Source: Andreesenia angusta (GTDB taxonomy: Bacteria > Bacillota > Clostridia > Tissierellales > Gottschalkiaceae). Taken from it: DNA of 64,000 nt. The position numbers and the translations under genes are program-made. The notes beneath the pieces were generated by a model that did no database searches, was not told the origin of the DNA, and was given only the letters and a program-made list of their open reading frames with translations. Every line of letters starts with the position of its first letter. The first letter of the stretch is position 1. Positions 52,142-60,071 of this stretch are shown piece by piece. Where the stretch lies: assembly GCF_001855385.1 (NCBI RefSeq), contig NZ_MKIE01000001.1, positions 124,001 to 188,000 of the forward strand, written 5' to 3'.

Positions 52142-52198
52142 TTATCTTGATGTTAAGATAATTATACAACAGATTTATCTTGAATTCAAGATAAATCT
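52142..52198. promoter_or_regulatory. Tandem MhqR-like operators over the marR promoter
   Basis: A 28-bp perfect palindrome lies at 52171-52198 with the core TATCTTGAATTCAAGATA. A second, imperfect one (TTATCTT-N6-AAGATAA) lies at 52142-52161. Their centres are 33 bp apart, three helical turns. The marR promoter TTGAAT-N17-TATAAT (52184-52189 and 52161-52166) has its -35 in the first and its -10 between them. The core matches the MhqR consensus TATCTCGAATTCGAGATA closely. A promoter for the channel gene (TTGAAA 52206, TAGAAT 52229) points the other way. Confidence 0.85.
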
Positions 52199-52256
52199 AG
52201 AATTCTTGAAAAAGTCTTCTTTCTACTATAGAATGTTTCTAATTGGAGGGGTTTAT

Positions 52257-53060
52257 TTGAAAAAGAAGCGTATATTCGAGATAATACAATCTAGCAAAAG
52301 AAGCGATTCAAAGAGCAATTTTTTCACTTTCGCTATACTTGCAGCTATCCTAATTAATTTAATCTTGGCCGTTTTTTTGACTTTTGACATATCTCAAAAA
52401 TACAAGACCTACATATATGTTGTCGAGTTCTTAACAGTTCTCTTGTTCACTTTTGAATATGTGCTGAGGGTTTGGACTTCAGACTATCTCTATCCTGAAA
52501 AATCACGCTTGAACGCAGCATTGAAGTACATGCTTTCATTCTCTGGAATTATAGACTTCCTGTCGTTTTTCCCGTTCTACCTGCCGTTCTTGTTCCCTCA
52601 TGGTGTAGTTGCATTCAGAATATTCAGAGTAGTTAGAATTCTCAGGCTTTTCAGAGTAAATCAATACTATGACTCTTTGAATGTGATATCAGAAGTACTT
52701 AGGAAGAAGAAGATGCAGCTGCTTTCATCCGTGTTTATAATATTCATACTTATGGTGGCTTCGTCCCTAATCATGTACGATGTAGAGCATAAAGCCCAGC
52801 CTGATGTTTTCACAGATGCCTTTTCAGGATTTTGGTGGGCGACTTCCACACTTCTGACAATAGGCTACGGGGATATCTATCCGCTGACCTATGCTGGCAG
52901 AGTCCTGGGGATAATCATAGCCTTTCTAGGTGTAGGTATGGTTGCAATTCCCACAGGTATACTTTCAGCTGGATTTGTGGAGCAGATGACCGAGATTCAA
53001 AAGTCAGAAGATAGAGACAAGAAATATTTTTGCCCTTACTGTGGAAAAAAGCTTGAGTAG
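52257..53060 (+). CDS. Voltage-gated-type potassium channel with C-terminal zinc ribbon
   Basis: The product is 267 residues from the TTG at 52257 (GGAGGGG 5 bases before). It has six helices: S4 with Arg at regular spacing (RIFRVVRILRLFRV, about 121-134), a pore helix and the K+ selectivity filter TIGYGD (201-206), and S6. A soluble tail ends in CPYCGKKLE, a half zinc ribbon. It resembles KvAP-like channels and should pass K+ in response to voltage. Its divergent promoter starts 8 bases from the MhqR-like palindrome, so joint control is possible. Confidence 0.88.
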   Translation: MKKKRIFEIIQSSKRSDSKSNFFTFAILAAILINLILAVFLTFDISQKYKTYIYVVEFLTVLLFTFEYVLRVWTSDYLYPEKSRLNAALKYMLSFSGIIDFLSFFPFYLPFLFPHGVVAFRIFRVVRILRLFRVNQYYDSLNVISEVLRKKKMQLLSSVFIIFILMVASSLIMYDVEHKAQPDVFTDAFSGFWWATSTLLTIGYGDIYPLTYAGRVLGIIIAFLGVGMVAIPTGILSAGFVEQMTEIQKSEDRDKKYFCPYCGKKLE

Positions 53061-53147
53061 AACGATTGACCGATACAGGACATGCAATTATACTTAATCT
53101 AGCGAATTTAATTTTTTAAGTGTTTGCATACAAAGGAGGATTTCTAT

Positions 53148-54848
53148 TTGAAAATTTCATCGTTTTTAAAGCTAGCCGGAAGTGTTTTTATGGCACTTCT
53201 CTTGATGCTTGGAGTCAATCTGTATCTTATGAACCAGTCTTTTGACGAGCTTAAAGCTTCAAGCCAAAGACAAGTTGATTTTCTAACTCTAGGCCAACAG
53301 ATAACCGATTCTTCGGACTATCTTACCGACAAGATAAAAAGCTATGTTGAAACCGGAGATAAGTCGCATTACGATAACTACTGGAAAGAGTTAAATGAAA
53401 CAAAGACAATGGAGAAAGCTATTACAAAGCTTACTGAGCTTGGTGCGCTTAAAGAAGAGCTTGCACTTGTAGAGGAGTCTGTTGAAAATTCAGATGCTCT
53501 TGTAGTCACAGAGGAGAAAGCAATGGAAGCCGTTGCCAAGGGAGACCTAGAGCTGGCTAGAAGCCTTATATTCAGCGAAACTTACGAATCAGATAAGGCA
53601 ATCATAGATAAGCCCATAGAAGATTTCAAATCCAAGTTGAACGAAAGGGCTTTATCAGAGCTTAAAGCCGCTGAAGATGCCGTATTTTTATCTATAGTCT
53701 TTATGGTAGCGCTTATAGTGATTTTGGCCATATTGGTCCTAGGTGTATTTGTTTTTATCACAAAAAAGGTCGGCAGTCTTAATGAAGTCGGTAAAATCCT
53801 TAAAGAGCTTGAAAGCAGCGGTGGAGATTTGACTGCAAGAGTCGATTTCAGCGGGAAAGACGAGATAGGAAGCATCAGCCAGTCTTTTAACAAGGTGCTT
53901 GAAAGCCTTCAAGGCATGTTGATATCTATAAGAGATGAGTCCGAACAAGTGCTCCAGGCTTCTGTCTCTCTATCTGGAGGTATGGAGTCTCTTGACGTCA
54001 GTATAGAAGAAATATCCGCTACAACAGAGGAAATCTCTGCCGGTATGGAAGAAACAGCAGCAGCCTCGGAAGAGATGAACGCCACTTCAGAGGAGATAGA
54101 GTCAGCTGTAGAGGCCATAGCCACTAAGGCCCAGGAAGGTGCTGTATCCGCCGGGGAGATTAGGGACCGTGCTGACTCCCTTAAATCCACAGCCATATCG
54201 TCTCAGAGAAAGGCTACAGAGATATATCAAAACACAAGAGCAGATCTCTTGTCTGCAATAGAGCAGTCAAAGTCTGTAGATAAAATCGGAGAACTTTCAG
54301 AGGCGATAATGGATATCACAGAACAGACAAATCTGCTTGCTCTAAACTCCGCCATAGAGGCTGCCAGAGCTGGAGAAGCCGGCAAGGGATTCGCTGTAGT
54401 TGCCGGAGAGATAAAAAAACTGGCTGACGACTCCAAGAACACAGCCCTGGAGATACAGAATATAATCGGAACTGTAGTGTCGTCTGTCCAAAATCTGGCC
54501 AACAGCTCACAGGAAATACTGGAGTTCATAAACAGCCAGGTGGTATCCGACTATGAAATGCTAGTTGAAACAGGCAACAAATACAGCGGAGATGCCGAGA
54601 TGGTGGAAACTCTGGTGAACGAATTAAGCGCAACTAGCGAGGAGCTTCTGGCTTCTATCCACACGATGATTCGTTCAATAGGAGAGGTCACAAATGCCAC
54701 AAACGACTCTGCTACAGGTATCACGGATATAGCGACAGGCTCTACCGAGATGCTTGGAATGTCTAAAAACATGGTTGATCAGATAGAGAAATCCAAGAAA
54801 AGTATAGAAAACCTCTTCACCAAAATAGACAATTTCAAACTTTCTTAA
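53148..54848 (+). CDS. Methyl-accepting chemotaxis protein
   Basis: The product is about 566 residues. TTG at 53148 follows AAAGGAGG by 8 bases. A helix at about 10-30 and one at about 180-205 flank a four-helix outer sensor domain. Residues about 205-260 are a HAMP domain. The signalling tip [40 protein letters not shown] is intact, and methylation helices rich in Glu/Ser lie around it. It would direct CheA activity. The ligand is unknown. No other chemotaxis gene is in the window. Confidence 0.93.
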   Translation: MKISSFLKLAGSVFMALLLMLGVNLYLMNQSFDELKASSQRQVDFLTLGQQITDSSDYLTDKIKSYVETGDKSHYDNYWKELNETKTMEKAITKLTELGALKEELALVEESVENSDALVVTEEKAMEAVAKGDLELARSLIFSETYESDKAIIDKPIEDFKSKLNERALSELKAAEDAVFLSIVFMVALIVILAILVLGVFVFITKKVGSLNEVGKILKELESSGGDLTARVDFSGKDEIGSISQSFNKVLESLQGMLISIRDESEQVLQASVSLSGGMESLDVSIEEISATTEEISAGMEETAAASEEMNATSEEIESAVEAIATKAQEGAVSAGEIRDRADSLKSTAISSQRKATEIYQNTRADLLSAIEQSKSVDKIGELSEAIMDITEQTNLLALNSAIEAARAGEAGKGFAVVAGEIKKLADDSKNTALEIQNIIGTVVSSVQNLANSSQEILEFINSQVVSDYEMLVETGNKYSGDAEMVETLVNELSATSEELLASIHTMIRSIGEVTNATNDSATGITDIATGSTEMLGMSKNMVDQIEKSKKSIENLFTKIDNFKLS

Positions 54849-54874
54849 TCTAGACAATTACTCTTTTTATACTA

Positions 54875-54912
54875 CAAAGGCCAGCCCTTATTTTAAAATA
54901 GGGCTGGCCTTT
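54875..54912. terminator. Bidirectional terminator between the MCP and yeiH-like genes
   Basis: AAAGGCCAGCCCTATTTTAAAATAAGGGCTGGCCTTT is the general shape: a GGCCAGCCCTTATTTT arm pairs with AAAATAGGGCTGGCC, with A and T tracts outside. Confidence 0.88.
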
Positions 54913-54957
54913 ATACGAAAATTTCTGGCTCTTTTCTGCCGCTTCCAAGTCCGTTAA

Positions 54958-55965
54958 CTAAAAAAGAATAAATATAAGAACTGCGGCAAGCAAAACCTGA
55001 AATACCCCAACACTTGCGGCATAGACAGATATCTTTCCTCCTTGGCTTAAAAGGGAATTCAGGTTGACTTTCATGCCTATGCCTGCTAGTGCAACTACTT
55101 CTAGCTTTCCACTTATGAAGCTTAATGTCTCCGAAACTTCCTCTGAAATAATCCCCGCAGTGAACATAGAACACGTAATAAAGAACCCCACTATATACCA
55201 AGGCAGCTTTATATTCGAAAAGCCAAACCCACTGCCCTGAAGCTTCTCTTCGCCCTTGCCCCTTGATTTAAACGCACTGTAGCCAATGACCACAAATACA
55301 AGAAAAATGATTCTGACTATCTTGAATATCGTAGAGAGGCTTTTAACTTCTTCGTTTACCATGCTTCCACTGGCTATTACCTGTCCCACCGACTGAAGCA
55401 CGCCTCCTATAAGAGAGGATGTCCTGTATGTCTCAAGTGAAAAAAGACTTTCTGCCAAAAGCGGAAGTATAAGCATAAGTACAGTTCCTGTTATATTCAC
55501 TACTGTTATGCTGTTGCTCTTATCTTCGTCGTCTGCGTCTATAACTGGAGCTGTGGCTCCTATGGCAGACGAGCCGCATACTGCATTTCCGCTTGCCATA
55601 AGCAGGCTGAAGTTCTCTGAAAAGCCAAGCTTTCTTCCTATGAAAAAGGCCGCCAGTATCGTCGCTGTCATCTGAACTGCTATAAACAGAACCCCACTCG
55701 GGCCTATATCCATAACAGCTTGAAAACTCATAGTTCCTCCCAAAAGCACTATGCTGTAAGACAGCAGGTTTGACTCTGAAAAGCTCTTGCCCCTTTCGAA
55801 AACCTCTCCTCTCAGTACTGTATTTCCAAGCACAATTCCCAGTATTATAGATATGAATCCACCGCCTAAACTTGGAACATGCTCTCCTATTGCATTCCCA
55901 ACGTACGCTGTTGCCATGCAAGCCCCAATCCCTGGAAGTATACTTGTGCGAGCTTCTAATTCCAT
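54958..55965 (-). CDS. YeiH-family putative sulfate/sulfite exporter
   Basis: The 335-residue protein has about ten membrane helices and the PSLGGGFISIILGIVLGNTV and GNAVCGSSAIGATAPVI motifs of the UPF0324/YeiH family. In Escherichia coli the family is controlled by a LysR regulator (YeiE) and is linked to sulfite or sulfate handling. Here a LysR gene lies divergently next to it, so the pairing is conserved. GGAGGCGAC precedes the ATG at 55965. Confidence 0.88.
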   Translation of the reverse strand: MELEARTSILPGIGACMATAYVGNAIGEHVPSLGGGFISIILGIVLGNTVLRGEVFERGKSFSESNLLSYSIVLLGGTMSFQAVMDIGPSGVLFIAVQMTATILAAFFIGRKLGFSENFSLLMASGNAVCGSSAIGATAPVIDADDEDKSNSITVVNITGTVLMLILPLLAESLFSLETYRTSSLIGGVLQSVGQVIASGSMVNEEVKSLSTIFKIVRIIFLVFVVIGYSAFKSRGKGEEKLQGSGFGFSNIKLPWYIVGFFITCSMFTAGIISEEVSETLSFISGKLEVVALAGIGMKVNLNSLLSQGGKISVYAASVGVFQVLLAAVLIFILF

Positions 55966-56032
55966 ATATGTCGCCTCCTACTCCCAGTATATTAGTGATA
56001 TAATCATAAGTAAAATATATATATTAGATATT

Positions 56033-56055
56033 AATCATTAGTATTTATAATGATT
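56033..56055. promoter_or_regulatory. LysR-type operator between yeiH-like and lysR genes
   Basis: AATCATTA and TAATGATT form a perfect 8-bp inverted repeat with a 7-base spacer, in the 111-base gap between the divergent genes and 22 bases before the LysR start. It is the expected LysR box (T-N11-A in AT-rich arms). Confidence 0.65.
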
Positions 56056-56076
56056 GTTCTTTAGGAGGTCATCGAA

Positions 56077-56985
56077 ATGCTTGAGGAGCTAAAAACACTT
56101 ATAGCGGTGGTAGAGCTACAGAGCTTTACAAGGGCTGGGGAGAGCATAGGACTCTCTCAGCCAAGTGTAAGTCTTCATATAAAACACCTTGAACATCACT
56201 TTGAAACTGTGCTTGTACAGAGATCTGTGAAGCAGAAAAGTATCAATATAACGCCGCAAGGCAAGATGCTTTACGAAAAAGCCAAGAGCATATTCAATTT
56301 GCTGTCGGAAGCAGAGGAAGAGCTAAACGCTTATGAAAATCAAGTTTCAGGATCGCTTCACTTAGGCTGTAGCTTTACAATTGGAGAGTATTTTGTGCCT
56401 CATTTTCTGGGGATATTCCGTGAAAAATATCCTGACGTAGAGCTGCATATATCCATAGGTAATACTTCTAGCATATGCAAAAAAGTAGAGAGCTACGAGA
56501 TAGACTTAGGGCTTGTGGAGGGAACTGTGGAAAGGGAAAAGCTCGACTGCTATGACTTTTACGAGGACAGTTTGACACTTGCGGTATCTAAAAAGAATAC
56601 CCTATCCAGCATGAGCTTCGATGGCTGCAAGCGCTGTTTTGAGGAGCAGATGTGGATTGGAAGGGAGAGCGGTTCTGGAACCAAAGAGCATTTCGACTTC
56701 TTTCTGAGCTCGAATAAAATAGTTCCTAAAAAAATCATAGTTTTTGAAAGCAATTTCGCCATAAAAGAAGCTGTTAAACACAACCTAGGCATCACTTTCA
56801 TATCTTCTCTTGTGCTTGAAAGTGAGCTGCAATCAGGAGAAATCGTAGCGATACCGACTCCTGACAGCTACACCCGCAGTTTTTCCTATGTGCTACCTAA
56901 AAACAGCAGACCTTCCAAACTTGCCTCTGTTTTTATAGAAATGCTGAAAGAGTATTCCCAAGACAAAAAAAGACCGATATTATAG
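56077..56985 (+). CDS. LysR-family transcriptional regulator
   Basis: The 302-residue protein begins with LEELKTLIAVVELQSFTRAGESIG and LSQPSVSLHIKHLEHHFETVL, the LysR winged helix. Residues about 90-295 are the type 2 periplasmic-binding fold that senses the coinducer, with GSLHLGCSFTIGEYFVP at its start. It likely regulates the divergent YeiH-like gene, as YeiE or CysL do. The last six bases overlap the end of the FetB-like gene on the other strand. Confidence 0.93.
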   Translation: MLEELKTLIAVVELQSFTRAGESIGLSQPSVSLHIKHLEHHFETVLVQRSVKQKSINITPQGKMLYEKAKSIFNLLSEAEEELNAYENQVSGSLHLGCSFTIGEYFVPHFLGIFREKYPDVELHISIGNTSSICKKVESYEIDLGLVEGTVEREKLDCYDFYEDSLTLAVSKKNTLSSMSFDGCKRCFEEQMWIGRESGSGTKEHFDFFLSSNKIVPKKIIVFESNFAIKEAVKHNLGITFISSLVLESELQSGEIVAIPTPDSYTRSFSYVLPKNSRPSKLASVFIEMLKEYSQDKKRPIL

Positions 56986-57753
56986 CTGGCTCTGCTCGTT
57001 GAAGAAAGTCTTGTAGCCAAGCTGTACAAACAGCACTACGGTCAGAGCTACACTTCCCAGTATTCCAAGCATAATCGCAATCTGATACTCTATTGCCTGC
57101 ACCGGGGATGTACCTGAAAGTATCTGCCCCGTCATCATGCCTGGAAGAAAGACTATACCCATCCCCACCATGGAGTTTATAGTCGGAAGAATGGCAGAGT
57201 CAAAAGCGCTGTCCACTATCTGCTTCGCCGCCATCTTAGGTGTAGCTCCGAGCATCAGTGCCCCTTCCACTAAATGCTTCTGCGACTGCATTCCATCGAC
57301 TAGGCGATCGACCCCTAGTGAAATGCCCGTCATGGAGTTTCCTATCAGCATTCCAGCTATAGGGATAAAGTACTGTGGGTCGTACCAGGGAGATATTCGA
57401 ACCACCACAAACAGGAAGTAGAGCAGACACGACACTGTCCCTGTAACCATTGAAAATGCGATTATTTTCTTGAGCTTGTATGAGATGTTCGACTTGCTTC
57501 TCCTTATTATATTGTATATAGAGAAAAGCTGCATAGCCACTAGAATCAGGACAGTGTAGACTGGAGATGGAGTCTCAAATATATAGACCAGCACATATCC
57601 TGTGATAATCAGCTGAAGCGTCATTCTGACAGAAGAGATCATTATCTCTTTCTCTCTCGGAATTCCCCTGAGCTTTACTATCACCATCAGAATCAAGACG
57701 AATACATATGCAGCTACCATCTGCCAAATCTGAAGATCTATTACGCCGTTCAT
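56980..57753 (-). CDS. fetB: FetB-like ABC transporter permease (UPF0014)
   Basis: The 257-residue protein has about seven membrane helices. LRGIPREKEIMISSVRMTLQLI near the N-terminus and VEGALMLGATPKMAAKQIVDSAFDSAILPTINSM in the middle are the UPF0014/FetB signature. With the ATPase upstream, it forms a FetAB exporter, in Escherichia coli linked to iron efflux and peroxide resistance. It follows the ATPase gene by two bases. Confidence 0.9.
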   Translation of the reverse strand: MNGVIDLQIWQMVAAYVFVLILMVIVKLRGIPREKEIMISSVRMTLQLIITGYVLVYIFETPSPVYTVLILVAMQLFSIYNIIRRSKSNISYKLKKIIAFSMVTGTVSCLLYFLFVVVRISPWYDPQYFIPIAGMLIGNSMTGISLGVDRLVDGMQSQKHLVEGALMLGATPKMAAKQIVDSAFDSAILPTINSMVGMGIVFLPGMMTGQILSGTSPVQAIEYQIAIMLGILGSVALTVVLFVQLGYKTFFNEQSQL

Positions 57754-57754
57754 A

Positions 57755-58387
57755 TTATCCCTCCTCCGCTATTCTTCCATTTCTGATTTCAATTATATTG
57801 TCCGAGTAGTTCTTCGCTATTTTTTTCGAGTGAGTTACCATCACAAGGGTTTTCTTTTGCTCTTTTGTATACTCCACCAGCTTTCCGATTATAATTCTCT
57901 CAGTTTCTTCATCTAGCGCCGAGGATGGCTCGTCCAGCAAAAGCACCTCGGGCTCTAGAAGTATAACTCTCCCAAGCGCCAGCCTCTGCTTTTCACCGCC
58001 TGAAAGGTTTTCGCTCGATTCGTCCAAGCTTTTTTTAAGGCCCACTAGCTCCAGTACGCTTAAAAGCACGCTGTCGTCTGCCTCCGGCTTTTCCGAAAAC
58101 TTAAGCCCTATCTGGAGATTGTCTCTTACCGTGCCTGAAAATATGGACGGAATCTGAGGAAGCATCACCACATTCCTTCTGAGCTCTACAGAGTCAATAT
58201 TCTCTATATTTTCGCCCCTGTATTTCACTTCCCCGCTGTCGCAGCTTATAAGCTTGTTCAGAAGCCTTAGGAGAGTAGTCTTTCCACTTCCACTCTCTCC
58301 AACTATAGATGTGACTTTACCGTCCTCTATTTCCAGCTCGTCTATTTCCAAGATGTCTTTATACCTTACGTCTCTAAGTGAGAACAT
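57755..58387 (-). CDS. fetA: FetA-like ABC transporter ATPase
   Basis: The 210-residue protein has Walker A GESGSGKT, signature LSGGEKQRLALGR, Walker B VLLLDEPSSALD and switch VMVTHS. It is of the FetA/YbbL group, short and with no extra domain. The ATG at 58387 is chosen because AAAGGAG lies 10 bases before it; the GTG at 58396 is too close to that site. It pairs with FetB for metal export or peroxide resistance. Confidence 0.88.
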   Translation of the reverse strand: MFSLRDVRYKDILEIDELEIEDGKVTSIVGESGSGKTTLLRLLNKLISCDSGEVKYRGENIENIDSVELRRNVVMLPQIPSIFSGTVRDNLQIGLKFSEKPEADDSVLLSVLELVGLKKSLDESSENLSGGEKQRLALGRVILLEPEVLLLDEPSSALDEETERIIIGKLVEYTKEQKKTLVMVTHSKKIAKNYSDNIIEIRNGRIAEEG

Positions 58388-58428
58388 GTATTTCACGCTC
58401 CTTTCTACATCCTTTCAATATTATATCA

Positions 58429-58457
58429 AAAAAAGAGCCCTAGCTTTCTAGGACTCC
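58429..58457 (-). terminator. Terminator of the ars operon
   Basis: GAGTCCTAG and CTAGGGCTC pair around AAAG on the minus strand, followed by TTTTTTTG. Confidence 0.85.
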
Positions 58458-58488
58458 ATAAAGCGAATCTCTTGTCTTTTTCTATATT

Positions 58489-58899
58489 CTATATATCTAT
58501 CTGTCCGTTTTTTATCCTCTTTGCTAGATCAAGCACTTTCTCTTCTATAGACTTGGCTGTCTTTGCAAATTCCTTGTCATCTTTTCCAGACGGATCCTCA
58601 AGCCCCCAATCCTCTGTATACTTTGAAGGTAGAAAAGGGCAGACTACGTTGCAGCCCATGGTCACCACTATGTCCAGCTCTGGGAGTTCCGTTATCAGCT
58701 TCGAGTGCTGTGTCTCGTTCATATCCACTCCGTATAGCTCAGATATGGTCCTGACTGCGTCCTGGTTTATCTCGTCTTTTATGGCAGTTCCACCTGAGTA
58801 CGGCTCTATGTTTTCGCTTGCCACCAGTTTTGCTATGGCCTCGGCCATCTGGGACCTGCACGAGTTGTGCACGCATATAAATCCTACTTTTGCCTTCAT
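58489..58899 (-). CDS. arsC: Thioredoxin-coupled arsenate reductase
   Basis: The 136-residue protein has the P-loop CVHNSCRS (Cys9 and the Arg/Ser of the low-molecular-weight phosphatase fold) and the later MGCNVVCPFLPSKY, whose Cys pair forms the disulfide relay of the thioredoxin-linked ArsC. It reduces arsenate to arsenite. Its ATG overlaps the Acr3 stop as ATGA, so the two are translationally coupled. Last gene of the ars operon. Confidence 0.93.
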   Translation of the reverse strand: MKAKVGFICVHNSCRSQMAEAIAKLVASENIEPYSGGTAIKDEINQDAVRTISELYGVDMNETQHSKLITELPELDIVVTMGCNVVCPFLPSKYTEDWGLEDPSGKDDKEFAKTAKSIEEKVLDLAKRIKNGQIDI

Positions 58900-59972
58900 A
58901 TTTTCACCGCCTCTACATCAGACCCGTCTTCAGGGAACCAATGTCTCGTCTTGTTCACGAACTTCACCAGCATAAGCATTACAGGAACCTCGGTAAGTAC
59001 CCCTACAGTAGTGACAAGTACAACCGGAGAATCTGTTCCGAAAAGCGTGATTGCAACTGCTACAGAGAGCTCAAAGAAATCAGAGGCTCCAATCAGAGCA
59101 GACGGTGCCGCTATCCTATGTGGCTGCTTTGTGAACTTGCACATGGCGTATGCAAATGCCGCTGTAATCACATTCTGCAGTATCAGAGGAACTGCAATCA
59201 TAAGCACATAGAAAGGCTTGCTCAGGATTGCGTCTCCTTGGAATGAAAATATGATTACAAGCGTAGAAAGTAGCCCGACTATTGTTATGCTGTCAAACTT
59301 AGGGACAAAATTCTTGTTGAAGTACTCTATGCCCTTGTTTCTTATCATGAAAAATCTCGTAAGCGCTCCTGCGACTAGCGGGATAACTACAAAAAGTACT
59401 ATTGAAAGAAAAAGAGTGTCCCAAGGCACTTGAATCTTTGTTATCCCCAGCAGGAATGAAACTATTGGAGCGAACAGCACAAGTATGATCAAGTCGTTCA
59501 CTGTCACTTGAACAAGTGTATATGCTGGGTCTCCCTTGGTCAAGTTACTCCATACAAATACCATGGCGGTACAAGGAGCTGCACCCAGAAGGACTGCGCC
59601 CGCTACATACTGTCTCCCAAGCTCTAGTGGAATAAATGATTTGAACACCACGTAGAAGAAGAATGAAGCCAGTCCAAACATGAGAAACGGCTTTATAAGC
59701 CAACTTGTCCCGCTAGAGATAATTAGTCCCATTGGATTTTTACGCACATTCTTTATCGACTGGAAGTCAATCTTCATCATCATAGGGTAGATCATGATCC
59801 AAATTAAAATTGCTATTGGCATAGATACCTGTGCATACTCGAACTTCTCGAGGAATGCAGGCACTTCCGGGGCATATCTTCCTAAAAGGATCCCCGCAGC
59901 CATGCACAGGAGCACCCATATGCTCAGGTACTTCTCGAAGAAGCTGATGCCCTGTAATTTTTCTTTTCCCAT
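58896..59972 (-). CDS. acr3: Arsenite efflux transporter Acr3
   Basis: The 358-residue protein has about ten helices. FFEKYLSIWVLLCMAAGILLG opens the family, and GAAPCTAMVFVWSNLTKGDP holds the essential Cys of Acr3 in helix 4. It exports arsenite. It works with the ArsA ATPase upstream, though Acr3 can act alone. The ATG at 59972 has AGAGGTG 6 bases before it. A roughly 100-base gap with no feature seen lies between it and ArsA. Confidence 0.93.
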   Translation of the reverse strand: MGKEKLQGISFFEKYLSIWVLLCMAAGILLGRYAPEVPAFLEKFEYAQVSMPIAILIWIMIYPMMMKIDFQSIKNVRKNPMGLIISSGTSWLIKPFLMFGLASFFFYVVFKSFIPLELGRQYVAGAVLLGAAPCTAMVFVWSNLTKGDPAYTLVQVTVNDLIILVLFAPIVSFLLGITKIQVPWDTLFLSIVLFVVIPLVAGALTRFFMIRNKGIEYFNKNFVPKFDSITIVGLLSTLVIIFSFQGDAILSKPFYVLMIAVPLILQNVITAAFAYAMCKFTKQPHRIAAPSALIGASDFFELSVAVAITLFGTDSPVVLVTTVGVLTEVPVMLMLVKFVNKTRHWFPEDGSDVEAVKI

Positions 59973-60071
59973 TTTTATCACCTCTTATTTATTTTTTTGT
60001 TGCTTTCGATTCCACAAAAAACTTCTAGATTTTTAGGCAGAGCATAATTTTTTCAGTGTCATTCCCCATAG

